DNA from: Porphyromonadaceae bacterium UBA4277 | GTDB lineage: Bacteria > Bacteroidota > Bacteroidia > Bacteroidales > Muribaculaceae | Assembly: GCA_002395965.1 (NCBI GenBank) | Contig: DGVT01000035.1 | Location: 20,135 to 32,630 of the forward strand | DNA length: 12,496 nt | Direction of reading: 5' to 3' | Part shown: positions 1-6,778 of the stretch, piece after piece | Layout: each line of letters starts with the position of its first letter | How positions within the stretch are numbered: position 1 is the stretch's first letter | Position numbers and translations under genes: made by a program | Notes under the pieces: model-generated | Told to the model about the DNA's origin: nothing | Database searches by the model: none | What the model saw: the letters and a program-made list of their open reading frames with translations, nothing else

Positions 1-22
1 ACAAGTAAACGAGTAAACGAGC
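1..22. repeat. 8-bp tandem repeat, two copies
   Basis: The 8-mer AGTAAACG occurs twice in a row (4-11 and 12-19) and a third copy begins (AG) before the sequence changes. It sits at the left edge, so the array may extend outside the window. It is too short to call a microsatellite with confidence and no gene overlaps it. Confidence 0.5.
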
Positions 23-39
23 GGGCTGGCGCCTGTAGT

Positions 40-60
40 AGCTACGAGCTACGCGCTACG
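40..60. repeat. 7-bp tandem repeat, three copies
   Basis: Three back-to-back heptamers, AGCTACG (40-46), AGCTACG (47-53) and CGCTACG (54-60), lie immediately before and partly inside the first unit of the larger repeat array. The palindrome GTAGCTAC (38-45) overlaps the first heptamer. The last heptamer feeds directly into the 14-bp motif that starts each larger unit. Confidence 0.6.
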
Positions 61-216
61 AGTGGTTGACGCCGGTTTCTCCGTGAGCTGTTACGTAGGA
101 CCAAGCATTGCTTGGTCATGCCGCGCTATTAGTGGCGCGCCGTGCATTGCTGCGCGCTGTGAGTGGCTCACGCCAGTTTCCCACGAGCTGTTAAGCGGTG
201 CCGCGCATTGCTTGGT
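52..216. repeat. Degenerate three-unit repeat array, non-coding
   Basis: Three units each begin with CGCGCT-N3-AGTGG (52-65, 122-135, 153-166) and end with GCATTGCT (105-112, 144-151, 205-212). Units 1 (52-116) and 3 (153-216) are almost the same length and agree at about three quarters of positions, including a shared ACGCC-N-GTTTC core and GAGCTGTTA. Unit 2 is only about 30 bp and lacks this middle part, as if it had lost about 30 bp. The array contains a perfect 8-bp inverted repeat (100-116, one-base loop), a 5-bp hairpin with a TGG loop (159-171) and the palindrome GGCGCGCC (134-141). The region 1-239 holds no convincing gene; the repeats lie just downstream of the lipoprotein gene ending at 240. 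They could be decayed intergenic repeats or an RNA 3' structure; I do not recognise a named family. Confidence 0.65.
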
Positions 217-239
217 GGCTAAGGCAGCGGGAATGGGGG

Positions 240-815
240 TTAGATCTGGCTATGGAAGTATCGCACATGGTAGAGGTAGGGCACCACATACGACATGTCG
301 CCCGTGAAGCCATATTGTGACTTGATGATTAGGTTCACCTCACATTCCACTCCCAGGTAGTTGAGCGGAAGTTGAATGCCATAGCCCCACTGCGACGACA
401 CAGGCAGAGTGAAGTCCTTATAATTAAAATAAGTGGCTTCTTGGCTAAGGTCCATTTCATTAGATTGCGATAGCTCAAGCACGCCCGTTGAGTACCACAG
501 CTCAAGGTTTGAGCGCGTGAAGCGGAAGTAAATAGTCTCTCCTTGCTTGGCACTGTCGTTCTTGCGGTCGCCGGCTTTAACCACCTGCATATACACCTGT
601 CCGTTCTCTTCGATGCGGTAGAATGGTGCATCTTTTCCGGTGATGAAATTGGTGTCGGCCGGGATTTTGTTAATTACTTTTTGTCCGGCAAGATAGGTGT
701 TGCAGGCATTGCGTTCCGCATTCAGGCGGTCGCTGTAGCTCTCACCCTCGCTGCATGATGTGAGGGCGGCGCAGGCGACTGTGGCTAATAGGAATAGATG
801 TGATATTTTTTTCAT
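240..815 (-). CDS. DUF4827-type FKBP-like lipoprotein
   Basis: A 191-residue protein with a lipoprotein signal: a charged start (MKK), a hydrophobic stretch and the lipobox LTSC with Cys21 as the lipidated residue. It is therefore probably anchored in the envelope. The mature part (about 45-191) reads like a diverged FKBP peptidyl-prolyl isomerase fold: a GD then GETIYFRF strand, a central loop, a Gly-rich GYGIQLPL segment, and a closing strand after VVPYL. From memory this matches DUF4827, a Bacteroidales family about 200 residues long commonly found beside a DHH phosphoesterase. Typical FKBP active-site residues are not obvious, so enzyme activity should not be assumed. The start at 815 follows the stop of the upstream gene by 3 bp, so the two are surely co-transcribed. 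Confidence 0.8.
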   Translation of the reverse strand: MKKISHLFLLATVACAALTSCSEGESYSDRLNAERNACNTYLAGQKVINKIPADTNFITGKDAPFYRIEENGQVYMQVVKAGDRKNDSAKQGETIYFRFTRSNLELWYSTGVLELSQSNEMDLSQEATYFNYKDFTLPVSSQWGYGIQLPLNYLGVECEVNLIIKSQYGFTGDMSYVVPYLYHVRYFHSQI

Positions 816-818
816 TGT

Positions 819-1859
819 TTAGTGTTGTGAATTGTCGTTTTCGGGATACTCCACTTGTTCGAGTATTCTCATAAACACGTCCACGGCTTGCTCGATTGTG
901 CCGTAGAACTCACCTCCGGCGGCATTCACGTGGCCGCCACCGTTGAAGTAGTTATTGCATATTTCGTTAACCGAGAAATCTCCTCTCGAGCGGCACGACA
1001 CCTTGACGTATTCGGGGTCTTGCCTGAAGAATACCACCCAGTCGATGCCGGGAACTGACAGTGGCTTGTTGACCAGGCCCTCAGTGTCGCCCTTGCGATA
1101 GTTGAAGCGCTTGAGCTCGTCTTGCGTGAGCGTGAGCAGGGCGGCGTGCTTGTCGGGGAAGAGTTGCATTTTTTCGCTCAATGCATAGCCTTGCAGGCGC
1201 AGGCTGTCGGCACTGAATGTGTTCATTGCCATGTTATAGAGCCACTGGCGGTCGATGTGCCTGCGCATGAGTGAAGCCTGAATTTCATACAGGTCGGGGT
1301 TGTTGCAACCATAGGTGAAGTTGCCCGTGTCGGTCATCATTCCCACGAGCAGGCACATGGCTGCATAGTGGTCGATGAGGTTGAGCATGTGCAGCTGCAA
1401 GAATACCCGGTACAGCAGTTCGCATGTGGATGAGAGCTGCGGGAATGAAATCTTCAGGTCGAAGACATTGCTCGGGTTCAGGTGATGGTCGATGAGCACG
1501 CGAGGTGCCTGTTGCAACATTATGAGTTCTCCCAGCTTGTCGATGCGGTGCATATCGTTGAAGTCGAGGCAAAAGATGAGTTGCGCGTGTTCTACCATGT
1601 ATCTGGCTCTGAGCTCGGTCTTGGTATATACCACCACATCGCGCATGTCGGGCAGGAAAGCCAGCGACTTGGGAATCATGTCGGGAGTGACCACAATAGC
1701 GTTCTTACCCAGGCGGTGCAGCACATGGCACAGCGCAAGCGAGCTGCCTATGGCATCACCGTCGGGCGAGAGATGGCAAGTAATCACGATGTTTTTGACA
1801 CCATTGATTAGTGCTCGCAACCGCTCTACAATATTATCGGCTATAATGGGCTGTATCAT
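819..1859 (-). CDS. nrnA: DHH/DHHA1 phosphoesterase, NrnA-type oligoribonuclease/pAp phosphatase
   Basis: A 346-residue cytoplasmic enzyme of the DHH family, usual length for NrnA-like proteins. These use two divalent metals to cleave short RNA (nanoRNA), pAp or linear dinucleotides. Visible motifs: HLSPDGDAIGSS (29-40, metal ligands His29, Asp33, Asp35), Asp99 in CLDFND, the signature DHH at 124-126, and Asp177 in TDTGNF. The C-terminal DHHA1 substrate-binding domain is marked by SCRSR (288-292) and GGGH (307-310). All catalytic residues are present. There is no transmembrane or PAS/GGDEF part, so it is not the membrane GdpP type. It is the first gene of a pair with the FKBP-like lipoprotein. 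Substrate preference among nanoRNA, pAp and pApA cannot be read from sequence, so the symbol is provisional. Confidence 0.9.
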   Translation of the reverse strand: MIQPIIADNIVERLRALINGVKNIVITCHLSPDGDAIGSSLALCHVLHRLGKNAIVVTPDMIPKSLAFLPDMRDVVVYTKTELRARYMVEHAQLIFCLDFNDMHRIDKLGELIMLQQAPRVLIDHHLNPSNVFDLKISFPQLSSTCELLYRVFLQLHMLNLIDHYAAMCLLVGMMTDTGNFTYGCNNPDLYEIQASLMRRHIDRQWLYNMAMNTFSADSLRLQGYALSEKMQLFPDKHAALLTLTQDELKRFNYRKGDTEGLVNKPLSVPGIDWVVFFRQDPEYVKVSCRSRGDFSVNEICNNYFNGGGHVNAAGGEFYGTIEQAVDVFMRILEQVEYPENDNSQH

Positions 1860-1879
1860 TTCGATAACAATTTAATTGG

Positions 1880-1887
1880 CAAAATTA
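1880..1887 (-). promoter_or_regulatory. Probable -7 element for the DHH phosphoesterase operon
   Basis: On the minus strand this reads TAATTTTG, a match to the Bacteroidetes -7 consensus TAnnTTTG, about 20 bp before the ATG at 1859. I see no good TTG at the expected -33 spacing, so the call rests on one box in AT-rich DNA. Confidence 0.4.
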
Positions 1888-1983
1888 ATGATTTTTCTCT
1901 TATAAAATTGGGGCTTTGACGTAAAAGTTTGCCTTTTTTTGAAAAAAATTAACTGCAAGTGCTCTGAGTAGTCAAAAAGGCTG

Positions 1984-1991
1984 TATCTTTG
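1984..1991 (+). promoter_or_regulatory. Probable -7 element for dsbD
   Basis: TATCTTTG matches the Bacteroidetes -7 consensus TAnnTTTG and lies 29 bp before the ATG at 2021, leaving a leader of roughly 23-25 nt. The -33 TTTG is not evident at the usual 19-21 bp spacing. Confidence 0.5.
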
Positions 1992-2020
1992 TGGCTAATT
2001 AGCAGTAAAATATTCTCAGC

Positions 2021-4018
2021 ATGAAAAAGTTTTTATTACTCCTGACGATTATTGCTTCGGCTCTGGTGGCGAGTGCCCAAATCTTGCAACCGGTGCACTG
2101 GCGCAGCTCGGTGAAGATGACCGATGACCAGCACGGTGTTGTGACGCTGGTTGCCACCATCGACGACGGCTGGCATCTGTATGCTCTCGACATCCCCTCG
2201 GGCGGGCCGATAGCCACTTCGGTAGAGTGGGAGCGGCTCGATGGCGTGAAACTTGACGGCAAGATAAGGCCCAGTTCGGCGCCTCATGAGGAGATGGATA
2301 ACACCTTTGAAATGAAGTTGCGTTGGTGGACGGGTAAGGTTACCCTAAGCCAGAAGTTTACGGCCACGGCCGAGAAGTTTAACATCAAGGGTGCAGTGCG
2401 CTACATGGCTTGCAACGACCAGACCTGCACATCGCCTAGTGCCGAGACCTTCGACCTGAAAGGAACGGCCCCCAATCTCAATGCCAAGGACAAGGAAGCC
2501 GAGGCCGAAACAGAGCCTGAAAGTGCCGATACGCTGGAGAGTGCGGTGGCTGCTGCCGATAGCGTAGCCCCGGCCGAAGTGGCCCCTGTGGCCGACACCT
2601 GGGCTCCCGTATCCTTCGACAAGGCTAATGCTCAAGGCGATGAAGTGGTGGCCTCGGGCTCGATGGGGCTGTGGCGCATCTTCGGCCTGTGTTTCTTGGG
2701 TGGACTGCTGGCGCTTCTCACGCCCTGTGTGTGGCCCATCATCCCCATGACGGTGAGCTTCTTCCTAAAGAAGAGCGGCAATCGGCGTCAGTCGCTGCGC
2801 GATGCCGTCACCTATGGCCTGTCGATCATAGTGATATATGTGGCATTAGGCCTGGCGGTGAGTGCAATATTCGGGGCCAGTGCCTTGAATGCACTGGCTA
2901 CCAATGCTGTGTGTAACCTCATATTCTTTGCCCTGCTGGTGCTGTTTGCCATCTCGTTTTTCGGTGCATTCGAGATAACCCTGCCCGAGTCATGGACCAA
3001 TAAGATGGATAGTGCCGCCGAGCGCACAACCGGTTTGTTGAGTATCTTTTTCATGGCATTCACGCTGGTGCTGGTGTCATTTTCGTGCACAGGTCCCATC
3101 ATTGGCACACTGCTCGTGGAGGCTGCCAGCCAGGGCAGCAGCATGGGTCCTGCGGTGGGTATGCTTGGCTTTGCCATAGCCCTTGCTATTCCCTTCACGC
3201 TGTTTGCATTGTTCCCGTCGTGGCTCAAGAAGCTGCCCCGCTCAGGCGGCTGGATGAACACAGTAAAGGTGGTGCTTGGCTTCCTTGAACTGGCATTGTC
3301 GCTCAAGTTTCTGTCGGTTGCCGATTTGGCCTACGGCTGGCACATCCTCGACCGCGAGACGTTCCTGGCCTTGTGGATTGCAATCTTTGGACTGTTGGGC
3401 TTGTACCTGTTGGGCATTTTCCGCTTTAAGAGCGACGGGCCGTCTGATGGCTCAGGGGTGGGCGTGACGCGCTTTATGCTCGGACTCGTATCACTGGCTT
3501 TCACGGCCTATCTCGTGCCCGGCCTGTGGGGAGCGCCGTTGCGCACCACCAGCGCCTTTGTGCCGCCTCTGAGCACCCAAGATTTCAACCTCTATGGTGG
3601 CGAGCTCACGCAATATTCCGACTATGACGAGGGCATGGCAGCTGCAGCACGCCAGGGTAAGCCGGTGTTTGTGGATTTCTCGGGCTTCGGTTGTGTGAAC
3701 TGCCGTAAGATGGAAGGCGCCGTGCTCGACCGCGATGAGGTGAAGAAGCTGATTACCGACCGATTTGTCACCGTTCAGCTGATGGTTGATGACAAGACCT
3801 CGCTGCCCGAGCCACGCTATGTGCAGGAAAACGGCAAGCAGGTCAGGCTCAGCACCTATGGCGACCTGTGGAGCTATCTGCAGCGCTATAAGTTCGGGTC
3901 AAATTCGCAGCCTTATTATGTGATCCTTAACGAAAAGGGCGAGCTGCTATCGGGACCGTTTGCCTATCGCGAAGACGTTCCGGCATTTCTACAGTTCCTT
4001 AACGACGGATTAAAATAA
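2021..4018 (+). CDS. dsbD: DsbD-type thiol:disulfide interchange protein
   Basis: A 665-residue inner-membrane protein that would carry electrons from cytoplasmic thioredoxin to periplasmic partners. Order of parts: signal peptide (1-19, cleaved near ASA-Q); DsbD-alpha-like N-terminal domain (about 22-148) with Cys131 and Cys136; an Ala/Glu-rich low-complexity linker (about 150-205); an eight-helix-type DsbD/CcdA membrane domain (about 215-505) with Cys236 in TPCVWP and Cys356 in SCTGP; and a C-terminal thioredoxin-like domain (about 535-665) with CVNC (558-561). All three redox cysteine pairs needed for the relay are present, so the full-length type is supported rather than a short CcdA. In Bacteroidales such proteins are often labelled cytochrome c biogenesis protein; no cytochrome c maturation genes are seen nearby. 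It is monocistronic: divergent from the DHH gene and followed by a hairpin. Confidence 0.92.
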   Translation: MKKFLLLLTIIASALVASAQILQPVHWRSSVKMTDDQHGVVTLVATIDDGWHLYALDIPSGGPIATSVEWERLDGVKLDGKIRPSSAPHEEMDNTFEMKLRWWTGKVTLSQKFTATAEKFNIKGAVRYMACNDQTCTSPSAETFDLKGTAPNLNAKDKEAEAETEPESADTLESAVAAADSVAPAEVAPVADTWAPVSFDKANAQGDEVVASGSMGLWRIFGLCFLGGLLALLTPCVWPIIPMTVSFFLKKSGNRRQSLRDAVTYGLSIIVIYVALGLAVSAIFGASALNALATNAVCNLIFFALLVLFAISFFGAFEITLPESWTNKMDSAAERTTGLLSIFFMAFTLVLVSFSCTGPIIGTLLVEAASQGSSMGPAVGMLGFAIALAIPFTLFALFPSWLKKLPRSGGWMNTVKVVLGFLELALSLKFLSVADLAYGWHILDRETFLALWIAIFGLLGLYLLGIFRFKSDGPSDGSGVGVTRFMLGLVSLAFTAYLVPGLWGAPLRTTSAFVPPLSTQDFNLYGGELTQYSDYDEGMAAAARQGKPVFVDFSGFGCVNCRKMEGAVLDRDEVKKLITDRFVTVQLMVDDKTSLPEPRYVQENGKQVRLSTYGDLWSYLQRYKFGSNSQPYYVILNEKGELLSGPFAYREDVPAFLQFLNDGLK

Positions 4019-4020
4019 GC

Positions 4021-4054
4021 AATCGGGCCGACACCTTGAAGTGCCGGCCCGATT
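4021..4054. terminator. Strong hairpin terminator between convergent genes
   Basis: A perfect 10-bp stem, AATCGGGCCG paired with CGGCCCGATT, encloses a further CAC/GTG pairing and a CTTGAA loop. It starts 3 bp after the dsbD stop and lies 19 bp from the stop of the convergent gene. The following T tract is weak on the plus strand (ATTAGTCTT) and modest on the minus strand (TTATTTTAA), so it may act in both directions. Confidence 0.75.
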
Positions 4055-4072
4055 AGTCTTGCAGTGCTTCGG

Positions 4073-4585
4073 TTATGGGCAGGTGGTGAGCGGGTTGTCG
4101 CAAATCATTACGCTCTCAATCCATCCGGTGTGTTTCATGTCGCCGGTTTTCACTTTCACCCAGTCGCCCTTAACTTCAATGGGGTGGACGAAAGTATCGC
4201 CGAAGAACGTGTAAACAGCTTTCGACTTCTTCGATGGCTTCTCGCGCAGGCTGTAGTTGGAGCCGTAGTTGCGAGTCATGAAACCGACAACTGAGTAGTG
4301 AATGAAGTATTTACCCGTTTTTGAGCCTTTCAACGATATTACATTATCTTCATCGGTGGGGTCGTAGATGTCTTCCACTTGCCACCACCCGTCTTGTGGG
4401 TTGCTCAATAGCAGCATATACTGATTATCACTGTCGATGGTCATTGCCACTTCACCTTTTGGGGCACAACGGATGTTGGTTGCTGAGCCTGAGTTGTCGT
4501 TAGTGTAGGCGCTGATAGCGTTGTTCTGTGCCAGGGCTGTCATTGATATTACACAGCTAATCAATAGTAATGCGAGTTTTTTCAT
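4073..4585 (-). CDS. Secreted SH3-like (SH3b) domain protein
   Basis: A 170-residue exported protein. A signal peptide covers about 1-19 (KK, hydrophobic core, ALA then QN). The clearest domain is a C-terminal bacterial SH3-like fold (about 105-160): NYSLREKPSKKSKAVYTF, a GDTF turn, GDWVKVKTG and GWIES, the usual spacing of the RxxPS...W.KV..G..GWI pattern. A weaker first copy is possible at about 36-75 (NIRCAPKGE ... DGWWQVED). There is no peptidase or amidase domain, so it is a binding-type or structural protein, possibly of the cell wall. The C-terminus contains two cysteines (162 and 169) that could pair. A promoter-like box lies about 100 bp upstream. The exact ligand is unknown. Confidence 0.75.
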   Translation of the reverse strand: MKKLALLLISCVISMTALAQNNAISAYTNDNSGSATNIRCAPKGEVAMTIDSDNQYMLLLSNPQDGWWQVEDIYDPTDEDNVISLKGSKTGKYFIHYSVVGFMTRNYGSNYSLREKPSKKSKAVYTFFGDTFVHPIEVKGDWVKVKTGDMKHTGWIESVMICDNPLTTCP

Positions 4586-4683
4586 AATGGGTAGTGTTAG
4601 AGTTTGTTATGATTTGTTGAGTGGTTAGTAAGTCTTCCGTTTTTTGGGTAGCTCAGAGGCTTTAGCAATTCAAATGATTTTTG

Positions 4684-4691
4684 CAAATGTA
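4684..4691 (-). promoter_or_regulatory. Probable -7 element for the secreted SH3-like gene
   Basis: On the minus strand this reads TACATTTG, a full match to TAnnTTTG, about 98 bp before the ATG at 4585. The implied leader of about 90 nt is long for this window. No clear TTTG lies at the -33 position. Confidence 0.4.
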
Positions 4692-4922
4692 CGATAAATA
4701 ATTGATGACAGGAATTATTTATCAAAAAAAGTAACACGAAGAGTCAACAGTCAGATTAATTCTTTGGGAATAAAAAAGGTCAAAGCAATAGGTTAAATTG
4801 TTGTGGGTTTATTTGTTCCGGCATTGTGCCGACAGTCAGTCGGAGAAAATATCGGCATTGCAATAGCGGGTGCTTTTTAATTAAAATTGCCCTAATGAAA
4901 GATGAATAATTCACAATAAGAG

Positions 4923-4953
4923 TTTCATAATTCATAATTATTTTGTAAATTTG
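4923..4953 (+). promoter_or_regulatory. Promoter of the mini-protein/cardiolipin synthase gene run
   Basis: A -33-like TTTC (4923-4926) is followed after 19 bp by TAAATTTG (4946-4953), a full match to the Bacteroidetes -7 element at the standard spacing. Transcription would begin around 4957-4960, only a few bases before the ATG at 4963. The box overlaps the TTG at 4951, which rules that codon out as the start. Confidence 0.6.
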
Positions 4954-4962
4954 CAAATTGAG

Positions 4963-5274
4963 ATGAAACGAACATTATTAATATTATTCCTATGCGCGAT
5001 GCTGTGGTCGCCCGCTGTCATTGCCTCTGCGCCCGATAATGTTTCCCGCCTTGAGCAGTTGCAGTCGGTAGAAGCCACTGTGCAGGGTGGAGTGGGGCAC
5101 ATCACCCTCATAGCCGGGGCAAACGATGTGGTGTTCAACATCTACACAATCACCGGCCAGGTGGTGCGTGTGGTGCGTGTGCCTGCCGACAGTCGCTCGA
5201 CACTTGAGCTGCCCAAGGGGTTCTACATCGTGAAGTGTGGGAGCCAGTGGTCGCGCAAGGTTGTGGTGCGCTGA
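4963..5274 (+). CDS. Small secreted protein resembling a stand-alone T9SS C-terminal domain
   Basis: A 103-residue protein read from the ATG at 4963; an in-frame TTG at 4951 lies inside the promoter box and is rejected. Residues 1-22 form a signal peptide (MKR, hydrophobic core, VIASA before PD). The rest (about 38-103) follows the pattern of the type IX secretion sorting domain: a GHITLI strand, VVFNIYTITGQVV, a short loop, LELPKGFYIVKCG and a final KVVVR. In known T9SS cargo this domain is the C-terminal tail of a large protein; here nothing precedes it except the signal peptide. It may be a domain of similar beta fold rather than true cargo. It is 8 bp upstream of cardiolipin synthase and presumably co-transcribed. 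Family membership is judged from pattern only. Confidence 0.65.
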   Translation: MKRTLLILFLCAMLWSPAVIASAPDNVSRLEQLQSVEATVQGGVGHITLIAGANDVVFNIYTITGQVVRVVRVPADSRSTLELPKGFYIVKCGSQWSRKVVVR

Positions 5275-5282
5275 TGTGAGTC

Positions 5283-6734
5283 ATGGTTCTGGGCGAGTTG
5301 TTTCCATATGCACATGTGTTATACAACGCCTTGATGGTGGTGTATGTGATAACTATTGTGGGAACGATAGCCGTTGTGGTAGGCGAAAATCGCAATCCGG
5401 TGAAATCGCTCGCATGGGTCACCGTGCTACTGCTTCTTCCTGCACTGGGATTGATCTTGTATTTATTCTTCGGACGCTCGTTAAAGAGCGTTCACATCAT
5501 ATCTCGCAAAGACCAGCAGCGCCTGCAGGCCATTACTAATCCTCAACGGCTTAACATGGTGGCCGACGACCAGCCGCCCATCAATCAGCGCCTGTTGCGC
5601 TTGACGAAGTCGCTCGCGCAAGTGCCCACCTATGTGGGAAATGACATCGAGATCTTCACGTCGGGAAAGGAAAAATTTGATGCCCTCAAGCAAGATATTC
5701 AAGCTGCCAAGAGCTACATTCACTTGCAGTATTACATCTTTGAGAATGATGTGATAGGCAACGAAATGCGCGACCTGCTTGTGGCTAAGGCGCACGAAGG
5801 CGTCGAGGTGCGAGTGATTTATGACCACGTTGGGTCGTTTACCATCAATGCCGCATTTTTCCAGCGTATGCGTCGTGACGGAGTGGATGCGCATGCTTTC
5901 TTGCGCATCACGTTCACTCAGTTGGCTAATAGGCTGAACTGGCGCAACCACCGCAAACTTGTGGTGATTGACGGCAGGGTGGGCTACATAGGCGGCATGA
6001 ACATAGCCGACCGATATGTGACCGGAACACGCACCATGACACCATGGCGCGACACGCACCTGCGCATCCTGGGGCCGGCTGTGGCCGGACTGGAATTCTC
6101 GTTTGCCGTTGACTGGAACTTCATGAAGCGCGGATTGCTCACACTGCCCGTGCCGGCCAATGAACCCGGAACTGTGCATCCCGGTAACGAGATTGTGCAA
6201 GTGCTGCCCAGCGGCCCCACAGGCAAGTGGAGTAATATCTCATTCGTTTTCCTTAAAGCTATAGCCAATGCACAAAAGTGTGTATATATCCAGACCCCAT
6301 ATTTCCTCCCAAACGATGCACTTCTCAAGGCCTTGCAGACGTCGGCACTGAGCGGCGTTGATGTCAGGCTGATGCTGCCACGGCACACCGATAGCCGTCT
6401 GCTCAAACTTGCGGCCGGCAGCTACCTGAAGGAGTGCATGTTGGCCGGAATAAAGGTCTATTTCTACGAGCCCACAATGATACACGCCAAGTGTGTAATC
6501 GTGGACGATGATTTTACCACCACGGGTAGCACAAACTTCGATTTCCGCAGTTTCGAGCATAATTTTGAGTGTAATGTGCTGGTTTATGGCCGCGAGTTCA
6601 ATAAGCGCATGAAAGATATATATCTTGAAGACCAGGCCAAGTGCACGCGTGTGTATTTGGCACAGTGGCGACGGAGGCCGCTGGCTATCAAGGCCGTTGA
6701 GAGCTTGGTGCGATTATTGAGCCCAATCTTGTAA
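5283..6734 (+). CDS. cls: Cardiolipin synthase, phospholipase D superfamily
   Basis: A 483-residue inner-membrane enzyme that makes cardiolipin, by the ClsA-type reaction from two phosphatidylglycerol molecules. Two N-terminal membrane segments (about 15-34 and 43-63) are followed by two phospholipase D domains, each with a complete HKD motif: His223-x-Lys225-x4-Asp230 with GGMN at 237-240, and His401-x-Lys403-x4-Asp408 with GSTN at 415-418. The substrate-entry motif QYYIFEND (149-156) and the conserved TPYFLP (338-343) also fit. Length is normal for ClsA. The ATG at 5283 follows the mini-protein stop by 8 bp. The next gene starts 44 bp after the stop, so the transcript may continue into the regulator. 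Confidence 0.93.
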   Translation: MVLGELFPYAHVLYNALMVVYVITIVGTIAVVVGENRNPVKSLAWVTVLLLLPALGLILYLFFGRSLKSVHIISRKDQQRLQAITNPQRLNMVADDQPPINQRLLRLTKSLAQVPTYVGNDIEIFTSGKEKFDALKQDIQAAKSYIHLQYYIFENDVIGNEMRDLLVAKAHEGVEVRVIYDHVGSFTINAAFFQRMRRDGVDAHAFLRITFTQLANRLNWRNHRKLVVIDGRVGYIGGMNIADRYVTGTRTMTPWRDTHLRILGPAVAGLEFSFAVDWNFMKRGLLTLPVPANEPGTVHPGNEIVQVLPSGPTGKWSNISFVFLKAIANAQKCVYIQTPYFLPNDALLKALQTSALSGVDVRLMLPRHTDSRLLKLAAGSYLKECMLAGIKVYFYEPTMIHAKCVIVDDDFTTTGSTNFDFRSFEHNFECNVLVYGREFNKRMKDIYLEDQAKCTRVYLAQWRRRPLAIKAVESLVRLLSPIL

Positions 6735-6778
6735 CGTGGCCGAGTAATCTGGGTAACTAATTATTTAACCATCAACTA

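Larger units (their letters stand above)
4586..4962. other. AT-rich intergenic region with divergent promoters
   Basis: A 377-bp gap between divergent genes. No open reading frame of note and no tRNA-like structure is seen. It holds a -7 box for each flank, two small mutually exclusive hairpins (CGGCA/TGCCG at 4819-4831 and CCGAC/GTCGG at 4829-4843), a 12-bp palindrome TTTTAATTAAAA (4875-4886) and a doubled TTCATAA (4924-4937). The middle part (about 4740-4900) is unexplained and is large enough for a small RNA, but nothing beyond the hairpins supports one. Confidence 0.5.

Noticed and set aside
1..239. CRISPR array
   Set aside because: Repeat units differ in length and sequence, spacers are not uniform, and no cas gene is present.
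62..307. Open frame of 81 codons across the repeat region
   Set aside because: It is made of the repeat units themselves, overlaps the C-terminal end of the lipoprotein gene on the other strand, and shows no recognisable domain or usable leader.
2812..3306. Minus-strand open frame of 164 codons
   Set aside because: It is antisense to the membrane domain of dsbD and has low-complexity Ser/Thr/Ala content; no promoter or family pattern.
4951..4962. TTG at 4951 as the start of the mini-protein
   Set aside because: The codon lies inside the -7 promoter box, and the ATG at 4963 gives a proper signal peptide.
5481..6200. Long minus-strand open frame (239 codons)
   Set aside because: It lies wholly inside the cardiolipin synthase gene, whose HKD motifs are certain; it is a shadow frame rich in His/Val with no family resemblance.
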